A DNA stretch of 64,000 bases from JBCBDX01 sp038529265. Its GTDB lineage: Bacteria > Pseudomonadota > Alphaproteobacteria > Rhizobiales > Rhizobiaceae. The first letter of the stretch is position 1. Each line of letters begins with the position of its first letter. The notes beneath the pieces are model-generated. The model was not told the DNA's origin. It did not search any database and was given only the letters and a program-made list of their open reading frames with translations. Shown here one piece after another: positions 8,747 to 18,474 of this stretch. The position numbers were made by a program, and so were the translations under genes. The stretch is from positions 37,929-101,928 of the forward strand of contig JBCBDX010000013.1 in assembly GCA_038529265.1 (NCBI GenBank), given 5' to 3'.

Positions 8747-9964
8747 ATGGCAAGTAACTTCAGCGGTATCGGCTTTGGCGATGGTGATCGCGCGCCTTAT
8801 GCGTCTTTTCCCGAGCGCTCGCGTGGTCGCTTGCTGAAGGAGACCGAGAGCCCGACGCGAACTCCGTTTCAGCGTGACCGGGATCGGATTATTCATTCGA
8901 CTGCCTTCCGACGCCTGAAACATAAGACGCAGGTGTTTTTTGCGCATGATCAGGACCATTTCCGAACGCGTCTTACACATACAATTGAGGTCGCCCAGAT
9001 CGCGCGATCACTCTCTCGCGCGCTGCGCTTGGATGATGATTTGGCTGAGGCTATCGCGCTCGTGCATGATTTTGGTCATACGCCGTTCGGGCATACGGGC
9101 GAAGACATGCTCGACTCGCTTATGGCTGACTATGGTGGCTTTGAGCATAATGCCCAGTCCTTGAGGATCGTTACCCAGCTGGAGCGTCGTTACGCAGAGT
9201 TCGATGGATTGAACCTGACTTGGGAAACGCTGGAAGGGTTAGTCAAGCATAACGGTCCTTTGCTTGCGACAGTTGGAGAAAGTGAAGCTAAGCGGGCGGT
9301 GCCTGCATCCATTATCAATTACAGTGAAATCCACGATCTGGAGCTAGCCAACCATGCGAGCCTTGAGGCGCAGGTTGCCGCTGTTGCGGACGACATCGCG
9401 TACAATACGCACGACTTAGATGATGGTTTGCGTTCGGGACTGCTAACGCTTGACATGCTCAAGCAAGTGCCTTTGGCGGGCGAGGCACTGTATGAGGTAG
9501 ATCAAATTTACCCCTCACTGGATGATGAGCGCCGGGTGCACGAGATGTCCCGTCGCGTCATGACGAAGATGGTTGAAGACGTCATAGTATCGACGCTGCG
9601 CAGTCTCGGTGATTTGGCTCCGGAATCGGTTCAAGACATTCACGGGGCAGGTCGAACGATGGTTGCTTTTTCGCCTTCAATGGCAGAACAGGAAAAGGCG
9701 TTAAAGTCATTCCTTTTCATCAACCTTTATCGTCACGACAGCGTCCTTGAGCTGCGTGAACGTGCCGAGTGCGTGGTGCGGGACCTATTTCAGAGATTTA
9801 TCATCAGTCCCGAAGAAATGAGTGGTGCATGGTCAGCTCAAGCGGCGCAATTGGAAGAGCCGGAACAGGCACGGTTGGTTGCGGACTATCTCGCTGGGAT
9901 GACCGATAGCTTTGCCTTGAAAGAACATCGGCGCTTGTTTGACCATACGCCGGATTTGGGATAG
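8747..9964 (+). CDS. dgt: deoxyguanosinetriphosphate triphosphohydrolase-like protein
   Basis: HD-superfamily hydrolase that splits dNTPs into deoxynucleoside and triphosphate. The 405 residues match the type found next to argS in alphaproteobacteria. The metal-binding HD motif is visible as RLTHTIEVAQIAR (near residue 80) and LVHDFGHTPFGH (near 107), with VADDIAYNTHDLDD (near 215) supplying the last Asp. The N-terminal RDRDRIIHSTAFRRLKHKTQVF is also conserved. A GTAGGGG-type ribosome binding site precedes the ATG at 8747. It is followed 42 bases later by argS. Confidence 0.95.
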   Translation: MASNFSGIGFGDGDRAPYASFPERSRGRLLKETESPTRTPFQRDRDRIIHSTAFRRLKHKTQVFFAHDQDHFRTRLTHTIEVAQIARSLSRALRLDDDLAEAIALVHDFGHTPFGHTGEDMLDSLMADYGGFEHNAQSLRIVTQLERRYAEFDGLNLTWETLEGLVKHNGPLLATVGESEAKRAVPASIINYSEIHDLELANHASLEAQVAAVADDIAYNTHDLDDGLRSGLLTLDMLKQVPLAGEALYEVDQIYPSLDDERRVHEMSRRVMTKMVEDVIVSTLRSLGDLAPESVQDIHGAGRTMVAFSPSMAEQEKALKSFLFINLYRHDSVLELRERAECVVRDLFQRFIISPEEMSGAWSAQAAQLEEPEQARLVADYLAGMTDSFALKEHRRLFDHTPDLG

Positions 9965-10006
9965 CGACGCGCGCGAACGAACTCCCGCCATTACGGGCTT
10001 TTATCC

Positions 10007-11743
10007 ATGAACATATTCTCCGCTTTTCGGGCGCGCATTGCCGCTGCCGTCTCTGGTCTTGATATTGAAACAGCTAAACTACCGCTTGATCGTATCAATG
10101 TGGAACCCCCACGCGATCCTGCTCACGGCGATTTGGCGACCAATGCGGCAATGGTTTTGTCCAAGGCTGCGGCTATGAAACCACGTGACTTGGCTGAAAA
10201 GCTGGTTTTGGCGCTATCGAATGATCCTGATGTTGAGCAGGCCGCTGTTGCCGGTCCTGGGTTTATCAATTTGCGGATCTCAAACGCGTTTTGGCAGCAG
10301 CAGCTGTCGACAATCAATGAGCTTGGCACAAAATATGGCTCAGTCAGCCCTGATAATCCTCTGAAAATCAATGTTGAATATGTCTCGGCGAATCCTACCG
10401 GGCCAATGCATGTCGGTCATTGTCGGGGTGCCGTTGTTGGCGATGTTTTGGCCAACCTTCTGACATTTGCAGGACATGATGTTACGAAGGAGTATTACAC
10501 CAACGATGCCGGTTCACAGATTGATGTGCTCGCGCGCTCTGCGATGCTGCGGTATCGCGAGGCTCTCGGCGAACCGATAGGTAAGATACCCGAAGGTCTT
10601 TACCCTGGCGATTATCTGGTGCCTGTTGGGCAGCGATTGGCAGAAGAGTTTGGTGCCAAGCTAAAGGATATGGCTGAATTCGAGGCCGTCGAACTGGTCA
10701 AACCAATCGTCATTGATGCCATGATGGACATGATCCGCGATGATCTAGCGGCGCTGAATGTGCATCACGACGTTTTCTTTTCAGAGCGAGCACTTCATGC
10801 TGGCAATGGGTCGCGCATTCGCACGGCCATTAATGAACTCGTCGTGAAGGGGCATGTTTACAAGGGAAAGTTGCCGCCGCCCAAGGGGCAGGTGGATGAG
10901 GAGTGGGAGGACCGCGAACAAACACTCTTTAAGTCAACTGAAGTCGGCGATGATCAGGACAGGCCCTTAATCAAGTCCGACGGTTCTTTTACATATTTTG
11001 CCGCTGATGTTGCCTACTTCTACGACAAGTTCGAGCGTGGCTTCAACGAGACTATCTTTGTTCTGGGCGCCGATCATGGCGGGTATGTCAAACGTATGGA
11101 GGCACTCGCCAAAGCTGTCGCTGGCGACGCCGTGCGCATGAACATTCTGCTTTGCCAACTGGTGAAGCTATTTAAGAATGGCGAACAATTCAAAATGTCA
11201 AAACGGTCGGGCAACTTCGTCACGCTGCGCGAAGTTGTCGATGAAGTTGGGCGTGATGCAGTTCGTTTTATGATGCTTTATCGCAAGAATTCAGAGCCGC
11301 TTGATTTCGACTTCGACAAGGTCACCGAGCAGTCAAAGGATAATCCTGTTTTTTACGTGCAATATGCCAATGCGCGCTGCCATTCTGTTTTCAGACAAGC
11401 AAATGAGCAGTTTGATGGCTCGGCACCAACGCCAGAAAATGTCGAGTTGCTCACCGATGAAGGTGAGTTGGCGCTGATCCGAAAGCTCAGTGAGTATCCG
11501 CGCTTGATTGAAGCAGCAGCGAATTCCCATGAGCCGCACCGCATTGCGTTTTACCTTTACGATCTAGCCAGCGCGTTCCATAGTCATTGGAATAAGGGGG
11601 CTGGCGAAGAGGCCTTACGGTTTGTTAAGGTTAACAACCCAAAATTGACCGGTGCCAGGCTCGCGCTGGTGCAGGGCGTTTTGAACGTTCTGTCATCCGG
11701 TTTGTCGATTTTGGGAGTGGATGCACCGCGCGAAATGCGCTGA
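10007..11743 (+). CDS. argS: arginine--tRNA ligase
   Basis: Class I synthetase charging tRNA-Arg. The 578 residues start with the Add-1 domain, then the HIGH-type motif in SANPTGPMHVGHCRGA (near residue 130), the catalytic Rossmann fold with VLGADHGGYVKRM (near 350), the KMSKS-type loop FKMSKRSGNFVTL (near 395; many ArgRS lack a canonical one) and the DALR anticodon domain at the end. Located between dgt and the SPOR-domain gene, its usual alphaproteobacterial position. Secure. Confidence 0.97.
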   Translation: MNIFSAFRARIAAAVSGLDIETAKLPLDRINVEPPRDPAHGDLATNAAMVLSKAAAMKPRDLAEKLVLALSNDPDVEQAAVAGPGFINLRISNAFWQQQLSTINELGTKYGSVSPDNPLKINVEYVSANPTGPMHVGHCRGAVVGDVLANLLTFAGHDVTKEYYTNDAGSQIDVLARSAMLRYREALGEPIGKIPEGLYPGDYLVPVGQRLAEEFGAKLKDMAEFEAVELVKPIVIDAMMDMIRDDLAALNVHHDVFFSERALHAGNGSRIRTAINELVVKGHVYKGKLPPPKGQVDEEWEDREQTLFKSTEVGDDQDRPLIKSDGSFTYFAADVAYFYDKFERGFNETIFVLGADHGGYVKRMEALAKAVAGDAVRMNILLCQLVKLFKNGEQFKMSKRSGNFVTLREVVDEVGRDAVRFMMLYRKNSEPLDFDFDKVTEQSKDNPVFYVQYANARCHSVFRQANEQFDGSAPTPENVELLTDEGELALIRKLSEYPRLIEAAANSHEPHRIAFYLYDLASAFHSHWNKGAGEEALRFVKVNNPKLTGARLALVQGVLNVLSSGLSILGVDAPREMR

Positions 11744-11825
11744 CGCTCGCCTCCATTTCCCCATATTGCGCTGGCATAGGCGTGATGCGGCGTGGGCCGT
11801 TGGGTAAGTGTATAAGGGTTGAGCG

Positions 11826-14240
11826 ATGAGCGATTCCAGCCAGATTAAGCATGATTCAGTTGCGCAAGATGATCCATTTGCGGAGCTTCTACGCCTGACA
11901 GAGGAGGCGGCTCCCGAGGTAGAGGAAGCTGCCATAGAAGAAATTCCTGATGACGTTCAGGTGTTTGACGCATCTGCCGAAGAAGCTGCGTCGCCGGTGA
12001 CAACAATCGAAATGCCCGCTGACCTCGAAGAAGCGCTGTTGGCTGAGCTTGGTGTTGAGCCAGAGCCGGAAGCGGTTATTGGGTCGTCAGCCACTAACGA
12101 ATCGGATGATGCGTTAGGTGAGGCTTTGACGGAGCCAACACCCGTCGAGCCACCTGCCTTGGACGATGAATTCGTTGCTCCAGAGGCTGAAATGGTGCCT
12201 GAATTGGTAGAGCCGACACAGCCAAGCCTTGAAGACGAACTTGCGGCACTTTTGGGCAATGAAGATGCCGGAACACCTTTTGACGAACCAGATCTGCCCG
12301 TGCATGAGCCGGCGGCTCAAACCACGCTTTCAGATCAGGAAGCGCGCGCGTTGATGGAGACTGCGCTCGCTGACGATGCTTTTATTGAACAGGATTTGGC
12401 TGAAGACACCACGGAGTTTGCAGCTTCGGACGCCGCTACTCCAGAAATCATCGACGCTAATTCAGCTCAGGTAGACCTTGAAGAGGCCATTGCTGCGGAA
12501 ATCAACCAGTCTATGCCAGTGGATCCAGACCAGCTTGATACCGGTTTGGTGCTGGATGAAGGCGCTATCGCAGAAGCAGATGACCTTGATATTGACGCGT
12601 TGTTTGAAAATGCGTTGGCGGATGAAAACATATTCGATGATTTTTCTGAGGATGCTTCTCAGCAGGCCGGTGAAAGTGTGGTCGCTATTGAGCCTGCAGA
12701 CGCTGAAACCGATCCGCTCGATGAGCTATTGGGGATTATGGGTGATGTGCCTGTCCAGCCGCCATCAACATTTGTGGAAGAACCGGTTGCAGAAGCCTCT
12801 GAGTTCGCAGGCGAACCTGAAACACTAGCGATGGCTCCTGCGCTTGAGACGCAAGAGATTGATCTTGAAGATGATTTGGATCTTTCAGATTTCGATCTTG
12901 GAGTGGCTGGCGTTGAAGGCCAAAGCGAAGCGACAGCTACACACCAAGAAACCGGCGAAGAGACCTACGTCGTTGGTTCGACGGCGGCTACGGGTGTCGG
13001 CATGGCCGAGCAGGGGCTGGATCTATCCCTCGATGATGCGTTCGATGAAGTCCGTTTTGAAGCTGAACTCGCACGAGACATGGAGTTTGTCGCACATGAC
13101 GCGCAAGCGCGTTCCGGCGATGAGTTCGCCGATATGGAAACGGACTTGGAAGCGGATTTGTCCATGTCCGAGTTTGAGCCAGAACCCGAAGCGAAGAGCC
13201 AGCGTGGGTTAAAGATCGCTGCGATTGTCGGCTCGATCGCAGTTGCGGGTGCTTTGGGTTTATTCTTGTTTGCCGGTGGTTCTGGTGAGGACACAGCAGG
13301 CCCAGTTGTTGTTGAGGCCGATCCCGAACCAATCAAAGTACGCCCCGAGAACCCGGGCGGTACTGAAGTGCCCAATCAGGACAGTGCCGTTTTCGCTGGC
13401 AACGACGGCGCAAATGCGCCGTCACAACCGTCGCTTGTTGCGACATCAGAGGAGCCTGTGGATTTGGCCGGTTTGCCGACAGGTGAAGCGCCGAAGTCCG
13501 AAGATCGGCTTTTGCCGGAGGCTTCCAGTGACAATGCGATAAGTGGCCTACCGGCGGAAGAGGGTGCTGTAACTCCGCGCCGGGTTCGTACGCTTGTGGT
13601 TCGCCCTGATGGAACCCTCGAAGAGCGCCCAATTGAAGAACCTGCAGTTGAAATCGCTGCAGTGGAACCGGCTGAAAGTGTTGTCGAACCTGCGCCAAGT
13701 GAAGTGGCGGTCGAGCCTGTCGGCACAACGCTACCAGCTGAAGGCACTCAGGTCGGCACCGATTCCGGTGTGGTTTTCCAACCACCAGCGGTTGAGACGG
13801 AAAGACCTGTCAATGAAGTGCCCGTTCGCCGTGTGCAGACACAGGTCGTGTCACCTAATGGTATCCCCAGTCGTCCAGCTGAGCAGCCAATTAATGTGAT
13901 CAATGATCAGGCTGCATCGCAGCAAGTTGCTGCTGCCCCCGCTCAAACTGAAGTGCCAGCGCCCGTACCCGTGCCGCAGCCGGCAGCTGCGGCATCCGAT
14001 GGTTTCAAGGTCCAAATCGCTTCGCTGCCAAGTCAGGCGCAAGCCCAGCAAACGTCCGCTAATCTTCTATCGCGCTTCAGAAATGTGCTTGGTGGTCGAG
14101 GTGTTGCTATTCGCGAAGCGCAAATCCCGGATCGTGGTACCTTTTATCGCGTGCAGGTGGATGCATCTTCGTTGGATGACGCCAACAGCCTTTGCGCCCA
14201 GTACAAGGCCGCCGGTGGCGACTGTATCGTTGTTCGCTAG
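11826..14240 (+). CDS. SPOR-domain membrane protein with a very long acidic cytoplasmic region
   Basis: A bitopic envelope protein of 804 residues. Residues 1-455 are extremely rich in Glu, Asp, Ala and Pro and look disordered. One membrane segment lies near 460-485 (KIAAIVGSIAVAGALGLFLF), preceded by basic residues. A Pro/Glu/Val-rich linker follows with two copies of a VRxLVVRPDG/VRRVQTQVVSPNG-like element near 583 and 663. The C-terminal 75 residues are a SPOR domain (FKVQIASLPSQAQAQQTSAN ... FYRVQVDA), which binds denuded septal peptidoglycan. It lies between argS and nagZ, so a cell wall or division role is likely. The acidic part is much longer than the SPOR domain needs. Confidence 0.85.
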   Translation: MSDSSQIKHDSVAQDDPFAELLRLTEEAAPEVEEAAIEEIPDDVQVFDASAEEAASPVTTIEMPADLEEALLAELGVEPEPEAVIGSSATNESDDALGEALTEPTPVEPPALDDEFVAPEAEMVPELVEPTQPSLEDELAALLGNEDAGTPFDEPDLPVHEPAAQTTLSDQEARALMETALADDAFIEQDLAEDTTEFAASDAATPEIIDANSAQVDLEEAIAAEINQSMPVDPDQLDTGLVLDEGAIAEADDLDIDALFENALADENIFDDFSEDASQQAGESVVAIEPADAETDPLDELLGIMGDVPVQPPSTFVEEPVAEASEFAGEPETLAMAPALETQEIDLEDDLDLSDFDLGVAGVEGQSEATATHQETGEETYVVGSTAATGVGMAEQGLDLSLDDAFDEVRFEAELARDMEFVAHDAQARSGDEFADMETDLEADLSMSEFEPEPEAKSQRGLKIAAIVGSIAVAGALGLFLFAGGSGEDTAGPVVVEADPEPIKVRPENPGGTEVPNQDSAVFAGNDGANAPSQPSLVATSEEPVDLAGLPTGEAPKSEDRLLPEASSDNAISGLPAEEGAVTPRRVRTLVVRPDGTLEERPIEEPAVEIAAVEPAESVVEPAPSEVAVEPVGTTLPAEGTQVGTDSGVVFQPPAVETERPVNEVPVRRVQTQVVSPNGIPSRPAEQPINVINDQAASQQVAAAPAQTEVPAPVPVPQPAAAASDGFKVQIASLPSQAQAQQTSANLLSRFRNVLGGRGVAIREAQIPDRGTFYRVQVDASSLDDANSLCAQYKAAGGDCIVVR

Positions 14241-14274
14241 TCGCGCTTGAGCACACTTTCAATCGGGGATCGCT

Positions 14275-15297
14275 ATGACGTCAGCCAAAGCCGTTATATT
14301 TGGGTGCGCAGGTCTGGCGTTTACGCCGGATGAGGTTATGTTCTTTCAAACGCACAAGCCTTGGGGGCTGATCCTCTTTGCGCGCAATATTGGAGACGCG
14401 CAGCAAATCAAAGCGCTCACACGCCAGTTTCGCGAAATTGTGGGCCGAGAGAACGCTCCTGTCTTTATTGATCAGGAAGGTGGCCGCGTTCAGCGGATCA
14501 AAGAACCAATCGCGCAAAAATACCCGTCAGGCGCGGTGCTTGGTGCCATTTATCAGAACCATGCGCAAAAGGGCCAACAGGCTGCATTTGAAATGAGCCT
14601 GTTGCATGCCGAAGACTTGCTACCCTTGGGCATAAATGCAGACTGTTTGCCGGTTTTGGATGTACCAGTGCCAGGTGCACATGACGTGATTGGCGATCGC
14701 GCCTACGGCCATGAAGTGAAGTCGGTCGCTGAACTTGGTCGTGCAGCAGCTGATGGTTTGTTGGCAGGTGGCGTGCTGCCGGTCATGAAACACATACCAG
14801 GTCACGGTCGAGCTGGCGTGGACAGCCATAAGGCTTTGCCTGTCGTTGAGACCGATCTTGCCACACTACAAGAAGTGGATTTTGCACCCTTTCGCCTGCA
14901 TGCCGATTTGCCGATGGCGATGAGCGCTCACGTGGTTTACTCGGCGATTGATCGTGAAAATCCGGCGACGACGTCCAAAACGGTGATTGATTCGGTTGTA
15001 CGCGAATATATCGGCTTCGACGGGCTGCTCATGACCGATGACCTGTCAATGCATGCACTTTCTGGGGATTTCACCGACAGAACCAATGCATCCTTTGCGG
15101 CTGGTTGCGATATTGTCCTACACTGTAACGGTGTGATGGACGAGATGGTTCCGGTTGCCGCAGCTTCGCCATGGTTGGATGGCAAAGCGCTTGATCGGGC
15201 AGAACGGGCAACCAGCTTGCTTTCACAGCCGCAGGTGGGCAAGGACATGGCTCAATTGCGGAAAGACTTTAATCGGCTGATATCAACCCACACCTAG
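14275..15297 (+). CDS. nagZ: beta-N-acetylhexosaminidase, peptidoglycan recycling
   Basis: Glycoside hydrolase family 3 enzyme of 340 residues that removes N-acetylglucosamine from anhydromuropeptides in the cytoplasm. The family-specific loop with the catalytic His-Asp pair is KHIPGHGRAGVDSH (near residue 170) and the nucleophile Asp lies in LLMTDDLSMHAL (near 250). An early FIDQEGGRVQR and DVPVPGAHDVIGDRAYG also match NagZ. No signal peptide, as expected. The start ATG at 14275 has GGGG a few bases upstream. Between the SPOR gene and scpA, the standard rhizobial order. Confidence 0.95.
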   Translation: MTSAKAVIFGCAGLAFTPDEVMFFQTHKPWGLILFARNIGDAQQIKALTRQFREIVGRENAPVFIDQEGGRVQRIKEPIAQKYPSGAVLGAIYQNHAQKGQQAAFEMSLLHAEDLLPLGINADCLPVLDVPVPGAHDVIGDRAYGHEVKSVAELGRAAADGLLAGGVLPVMKHIPGHGRAGVDSHKALPVVETDLATLQEVDFAPFRLHADLPMAMSAHVVYSAIDRENPATTSKTVIDSVVREYIGFDGLLMTDDLSMHALSGDFTDRTNASFAAGCDIVLHCNGVMDEMVPVAAASPWLDGKALDRAERATSLLSQPQVGKDMAQLRKDFNRLISTHT

Positions 15298-15329
15298 GGT
15301 TGACTTCAGTCCGACGAGGCTGAGGGTAA

Positions 15330-16193
15330 ATGGCGCAAGCTGCCGGCAAAGCAAAAAACTCAAACACGGACCAGCAAGTGCAACCGACGCCTATGGATCC
15401 TGTTTGGCAAGACAATGGACCGGAGCGTCGCGCGGGCGATCCCGCATTTCTGGTTGATTTGGCTGGATTTGAAGGCCCGCTTGACCTGTTGCTACATCTT
15501 GCCCGTAATCAAAAGGTGGATCTGAAACAGATTTCGGTTCTGGAACTTGCCCGGCAGTATCTCGCCTTTGTTGAAGAAGCAAAAGCCGTGCGTATGGAAC
15601 TCGCGGCTGACTATCTTGTCATGGCCGCATGGCTAGCGTTTCTGAAGTCAAAACTGTTGATCCCGAAAATCAAGGATGATGACGGGCCATCCGGTGAAGA
15701 AATGGCTGCTATACTGCAGTTCCGCTTGCGCCGTCTTGAAGCTATGCGCGATGTGGCTGCCAAGCTTATCAACCGGCACAGGCTCGGTAGGGATGTGTTC
15801 GTACGCGGCGCTCCAGAGACCGTGATTGTCGAGAAACGCAGCCTCTTTGAAGCCAGTCTCTACGACCTTCTGGGCGCATACGCGGAAGCGCGTCAGCGTG
15901 ACGTTAGTGACGAGGTGGTTATTGAACGACGCAAGGTCTGGTCGCTGAAGGACGCGCGGTCGATTTTGCGTCGTATGGTTGGGGATATTGGTGATTGGTC
16001 GGCGCTTGATGCCTTTTTGATTGACGCGGTCACGGATCCGCGCGAACGCGCATCTGCTTTGGCAAGTGCGTTTGCAGTCAGCCTTGAAATGGTGAGGGAA
16101 GGCGAGATCGATATTCGTCAGGACAGGCCTTTTTCTGCGTTAATGCTACGCAAGCGACCCGCGGCGCCGTTAACGGCAGAGGCATTGGATTAG
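15330..16193 (+). CDS. scpA: segregation and condensation protein A
   Basis: Kleisin subunit of the SMC-ScpAB condensin that organises and helps segregate chromosomes. The N-terminal SMC-contacting block is present (FEGPLDLLLHLARNQKVDLK, near residues 46-65), followed by LEYLVMAAWLAFLKSKLLIP-like helices and the C-terminal winged-helix part ending with the LRKR segment. Length, 287 residues, fits rhizobial ScpA. The ATG at 15330 follows GAGG. It sits 33 bases after nagZ and 10 bases before scpB, so the three are probably one operon. Confidence 0.94.
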   Translation: MAQAAGKAKNSNTDQQVQPTPMDPVWQDNGPERRAGDPAFLVDLAGFEGPLDLLLHLARNQKVDLKQISVLELARQYLAFVEEAKAVRMELAADYLVMAAWLAFLKSKLLIPKIKDDDGPSGEEMAAILQFRLRRLEAMRDVAAKLINRHRLGRDVFVRGAPETVIVEKRSLFEASLYDLLGAYAEARQRDVSDEVVIERRKVWSLKDARSILRRMVGDIGDWSALDAFLIDAVTDPRERASALASAFAVSLEMVREGEIDIRQDRPFSALMLRKRPAAPLTAEALD

Positions 16194-16203
16194 GGGGTTT
16201 TTG

Positions 16204-16977
16204 GTGATTGATGATCAAGGATCGGATGAGGGCGCGCACTCTTTTGTTGCAGAAGAGGATGCATCTGAAACTGTGGTTACACCGCTCGATCCAGTAAGCA
16301 GTGACCAAAACCCCGCTGCTCGCATGGCATTGAATGAGGCTGCGCGGATGGCCGAGGCCATTTTGTTTGCCTCTGCTGACCCGGTTTCTGAAAAAGCACT
16401 GGCTGACCGGCTGCCGGATGGCGTTGATGTGACGCAGGTGCTGGCAGAGCTGGCTTTTTTCTATTCAAAACGGGGTGTGAACCTAGTGCGAATCGAGAAC
16501 AGTTGGGCATTTCGTACAGCTTCCGATCTATCCTTTCTAATGAGCCGCGAGCAGGTCAATGTGCGCAAACTCTCGCGCGCTGCGTTAGAAGTATTATCGA
16601 TTATTGCTTACCATCAACCAGTCACGCGTGCCGAGATGGAAGAGGTTCGCGGCGTTGAAACGTCCAAAGGTACACTCGATGTCCTCTTGGAAAGCGGCTG
16701 GATCAAAATGCGCGGACGCCGCAAAACGCCTGGACGTCCGGTGACTTATGGCACGACACTCGCATTTCTGGATCATTTTGGTTTGAGCGAAGTGCGCGAC
16801 CTACCCGGCATGGATGAACTCAAAGCGGCAGGGCTTTTGTCGTCGCGACTCCCCAAAGACTTTGTGGCGACAGCGCCTAACATCGACCCGGATGAACTTA
16901 CCGAGGACGAGGATCCGTTAGAGGATATCGACCTGGAAGAGTTGGGCCTTTTGTCGCCAAAGGGCGGTGATGATTGA
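16204..16977 (+). CDS. scpB: segregation and condensation protein B
   Basis: ScpB dimerises through winged-helix domains and wraps the ScpA kleisin. The conserved block from AEAILFASADPVSEKALADR (near residue 55) to LSRAALEVLSIIAYHQPVTR and VRGVETSKGTLDVLLE (near 135-160) is complete, and the family end GRPVTYGTT with FLDHFGL is present. The C-terminus is acidic. I chose GTG at 16204 because AGGGGG lies about six bases before it; TTG at 16201 is also in frame. 257 residues. Confidence 0.93.
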   Translation: MIDDQGSDEGAHSFVAEEDASETVVTPLDPVSSDQNPAARMALNEAARMAEAILFASADPVSEKALADRLPDGVDVTQVLAELAFFYSKRGVNLVRIENSWAFRTASDLSFLMSREQVNVRKLSRAALEVLSIIAYHQPVTRAEMEEVRGVETSKGTLDVLLESGWIKMRGRRKTPGRPVTYGTTLAFLDHFGLSEVRDLPGMDELKAAGLLSSRLPKDFVATAPNIDPDELTEDEDPLEDIDLEELGLLSPKGGDD

Positions 16978-17034
16978 CGCGACGCGGACTAACGCCCTAA
17001 AGGGCTGAAACGCTAAGCGGAACTCGCATTTTTT

Positions 17035-18138
17035 ATGGTTGCTGCCTCTCCCAAACAAAGCGTAGGCGTTGCCTTTGCCGCTGACTTGCACCTGTCAGAC
17101 ATTCACCTGCGCTATGGAAAATTGGATATTCTCAAAGGTATTTCCCTTAAGGTCGAGCCGGGCGAAGTGGTTTGTCTTTTGGGACCTTCTGGTTCAGGCA
17201 AAACCAGCCTTTTGCGGGTAGCGGCAGGACTGGAGCCGCAAACAAGTGGGCAGGTTTCCATGAATGGCAAAGTCATTGCCGGTAGCGGTGTCTTTGTTGC
17301 GCCGGAGAAACGTGCAGTTGGCCTGATGTTTCAAGACTTTGCTCTGTTTCCGCATATGACTGTCTTGGACAATGTGCGCTTTGGCCTGAAAAGCCTCGGT
17401 CAATCTGATTCGAAGAGCGCTGCAATGCGAGCGATTGAGCGTGTTGGGCTTGCTCATCACATGCATGATTTCCCCAATGTGCTTTCAGGCGGCGAACAAC
17501 AACGGGTCGCCTTGGCCAGAGCACTGGCGCCACGCCCCTCCGTTATGCTGATGGACGAACCTTTTTCAGGCCTCGACACGCGGCTGAAAGACGAAATCCG
17601 TGCACAAACGCTCAGCATTCTCAGAGAAACGCGGGCGACGACGATCATGGTGACCCATGATGCGGAAGAGGCCATGCGTATGGGCGACCGCATTGCTTTG
17701 CTGCGCGGGGGAAAAATTGTGCAGTTTGGTACGGCAGAAGAGCTCTATCGAAACCCGACTGATCTATTTACTGCCGGCTTCTTTGCTGAACTCAACAATG
17801 TCGCCGCTGTTACCAAAGATGGACGGGCATCCACGCCGCTGGGTGATTTTCAGGTTCCTGCTGGCATTGCCGACGGCCGGCCCGTCATTGTGGCCATCCG
17901 TGTTACGGGCATCGATATTGCCGATGCTGCAACAACGACGGCAGGTGTTCTGGGCGGCGTGGTGTCACGTCGTTTTCTGGGTGACATGGAACATGTATCG
18001 CTCGCCATCACTGGCCAGACAGAGAAGATATCGGCGCGTGTGCGCGCGGGCGTTTTGCCGCAAGGCGTTAGGGATGTTCGCATATCGATACGTTTGGAGG
18101 ATACAATGGTGTTTGAAAGCCGGGTCCAAACAGACTAA
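17035..18138 (+). CDS. ABC transporter ATP-binding protein, FbpC/PotA-like, orphan
   Basis: Nucleotide-binding subunit of an import system, most like ferric-iron FbpC or polyamine PotA. Walker A is GPSGSGKTSLLR (near residue 51), the signature LSGGEQQRVALARAL (near 151), Walker B MLMDEP (near 172) and the H-loop VTHDAEEAMRMGDRIALL (near 207). The last 110 residues form a TOBE-like substrate-regulatory domain. Length 367 is normal. No permease or binding protein gene is near, and it separates scpB from tatA, which are usually adjacent, so it looks like an insertion or a subunit working with a distant permease. Substrate unknown. Confidence 0.88.
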   Translation: MVAASPKQSVGVAFAADLHLSDIHLRYGKLDILKGISLKVEPGEVVCLLGPSGSGKTSLLRVAAGLEPQTSGQVSMNGKVIAGSGVFVAPEKRAVGLMFQDFALFPHMTVLDNVRFGLKSLGQSDSKSAAMRAIERVGLAHHMHDFPNVLSGGEQQRVALARALAPRPSVMLMDEPFSGLDTRLKDEIRAQTLSILRETRATTIMVTHDAEEAMRMGDRIALLRGGKIVQFGTAEELYRNPTDLFTAGFFAELNNVAAVTKDGRASTPLGDFQVPAGIADGRPVIVAIRVTGIDIADAATTTAGVLGGVVSRRFLGDMEHVSLAITGQTEKISARVRAGVLPQGVRDVRISIRLEDTMVFESRVQTD

Positions 18139-18173
18139 GTGAACAATCAAAGAGAGTTTCCGGGAGAAAATTC

Positions 18174-18413
18174 ATGGGTGCGTTTAGCATTTGGCAGTGG
18201 CTGATTGTCCTCGCTATCATTTTATTGTTGTTTGGCACTGGCCGTATCGCACCGCTGATGGGTGAGATGGCCAAGGGTCTCAAGGCTTTCCGTAAAGGCA
18301 TGGCCGATGATGGTGACGACGCAAAAGATGCCGCCACAGAAGCGGCTAAAACGGTTGAGCATAAAGCGGAAGAGACGGTTGAAGCTGTCAAGGAAACAGC
18401 CAAAAAGGGCTGA
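18174..18413 (+). CDS. tatA: Sec-independent translocase protein TatA
   Basis: Small membrane protein that forms the protein-conducting part of the Tat system for folded cofactor proteins. One membrane helix (residues 5-21), then the family motif LFGTGRIAPLMGEMAKGLKAFRKG (amphipathic helix), then a charged tail rich in Ala, Lys and Glu. 79 residues. First gene of tatABC. An AG-rich stretch (GGGAG) is seen before the ATG. Confidence 0.95.
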   Translation: MGAFSIWQWLIVLAIILLLFGTGRIAPLMGEMAKGLKAFRKGMADDGDDAKDAATEAAKTVEHKAEETVEAVKETAKKG

Positions 18414-18474
18414 TTTCAGTTTTCACTCTGTTGCAAGCGCGCGTTTCTAGCGTGCCTTTGAGGAACCCGCGGTA

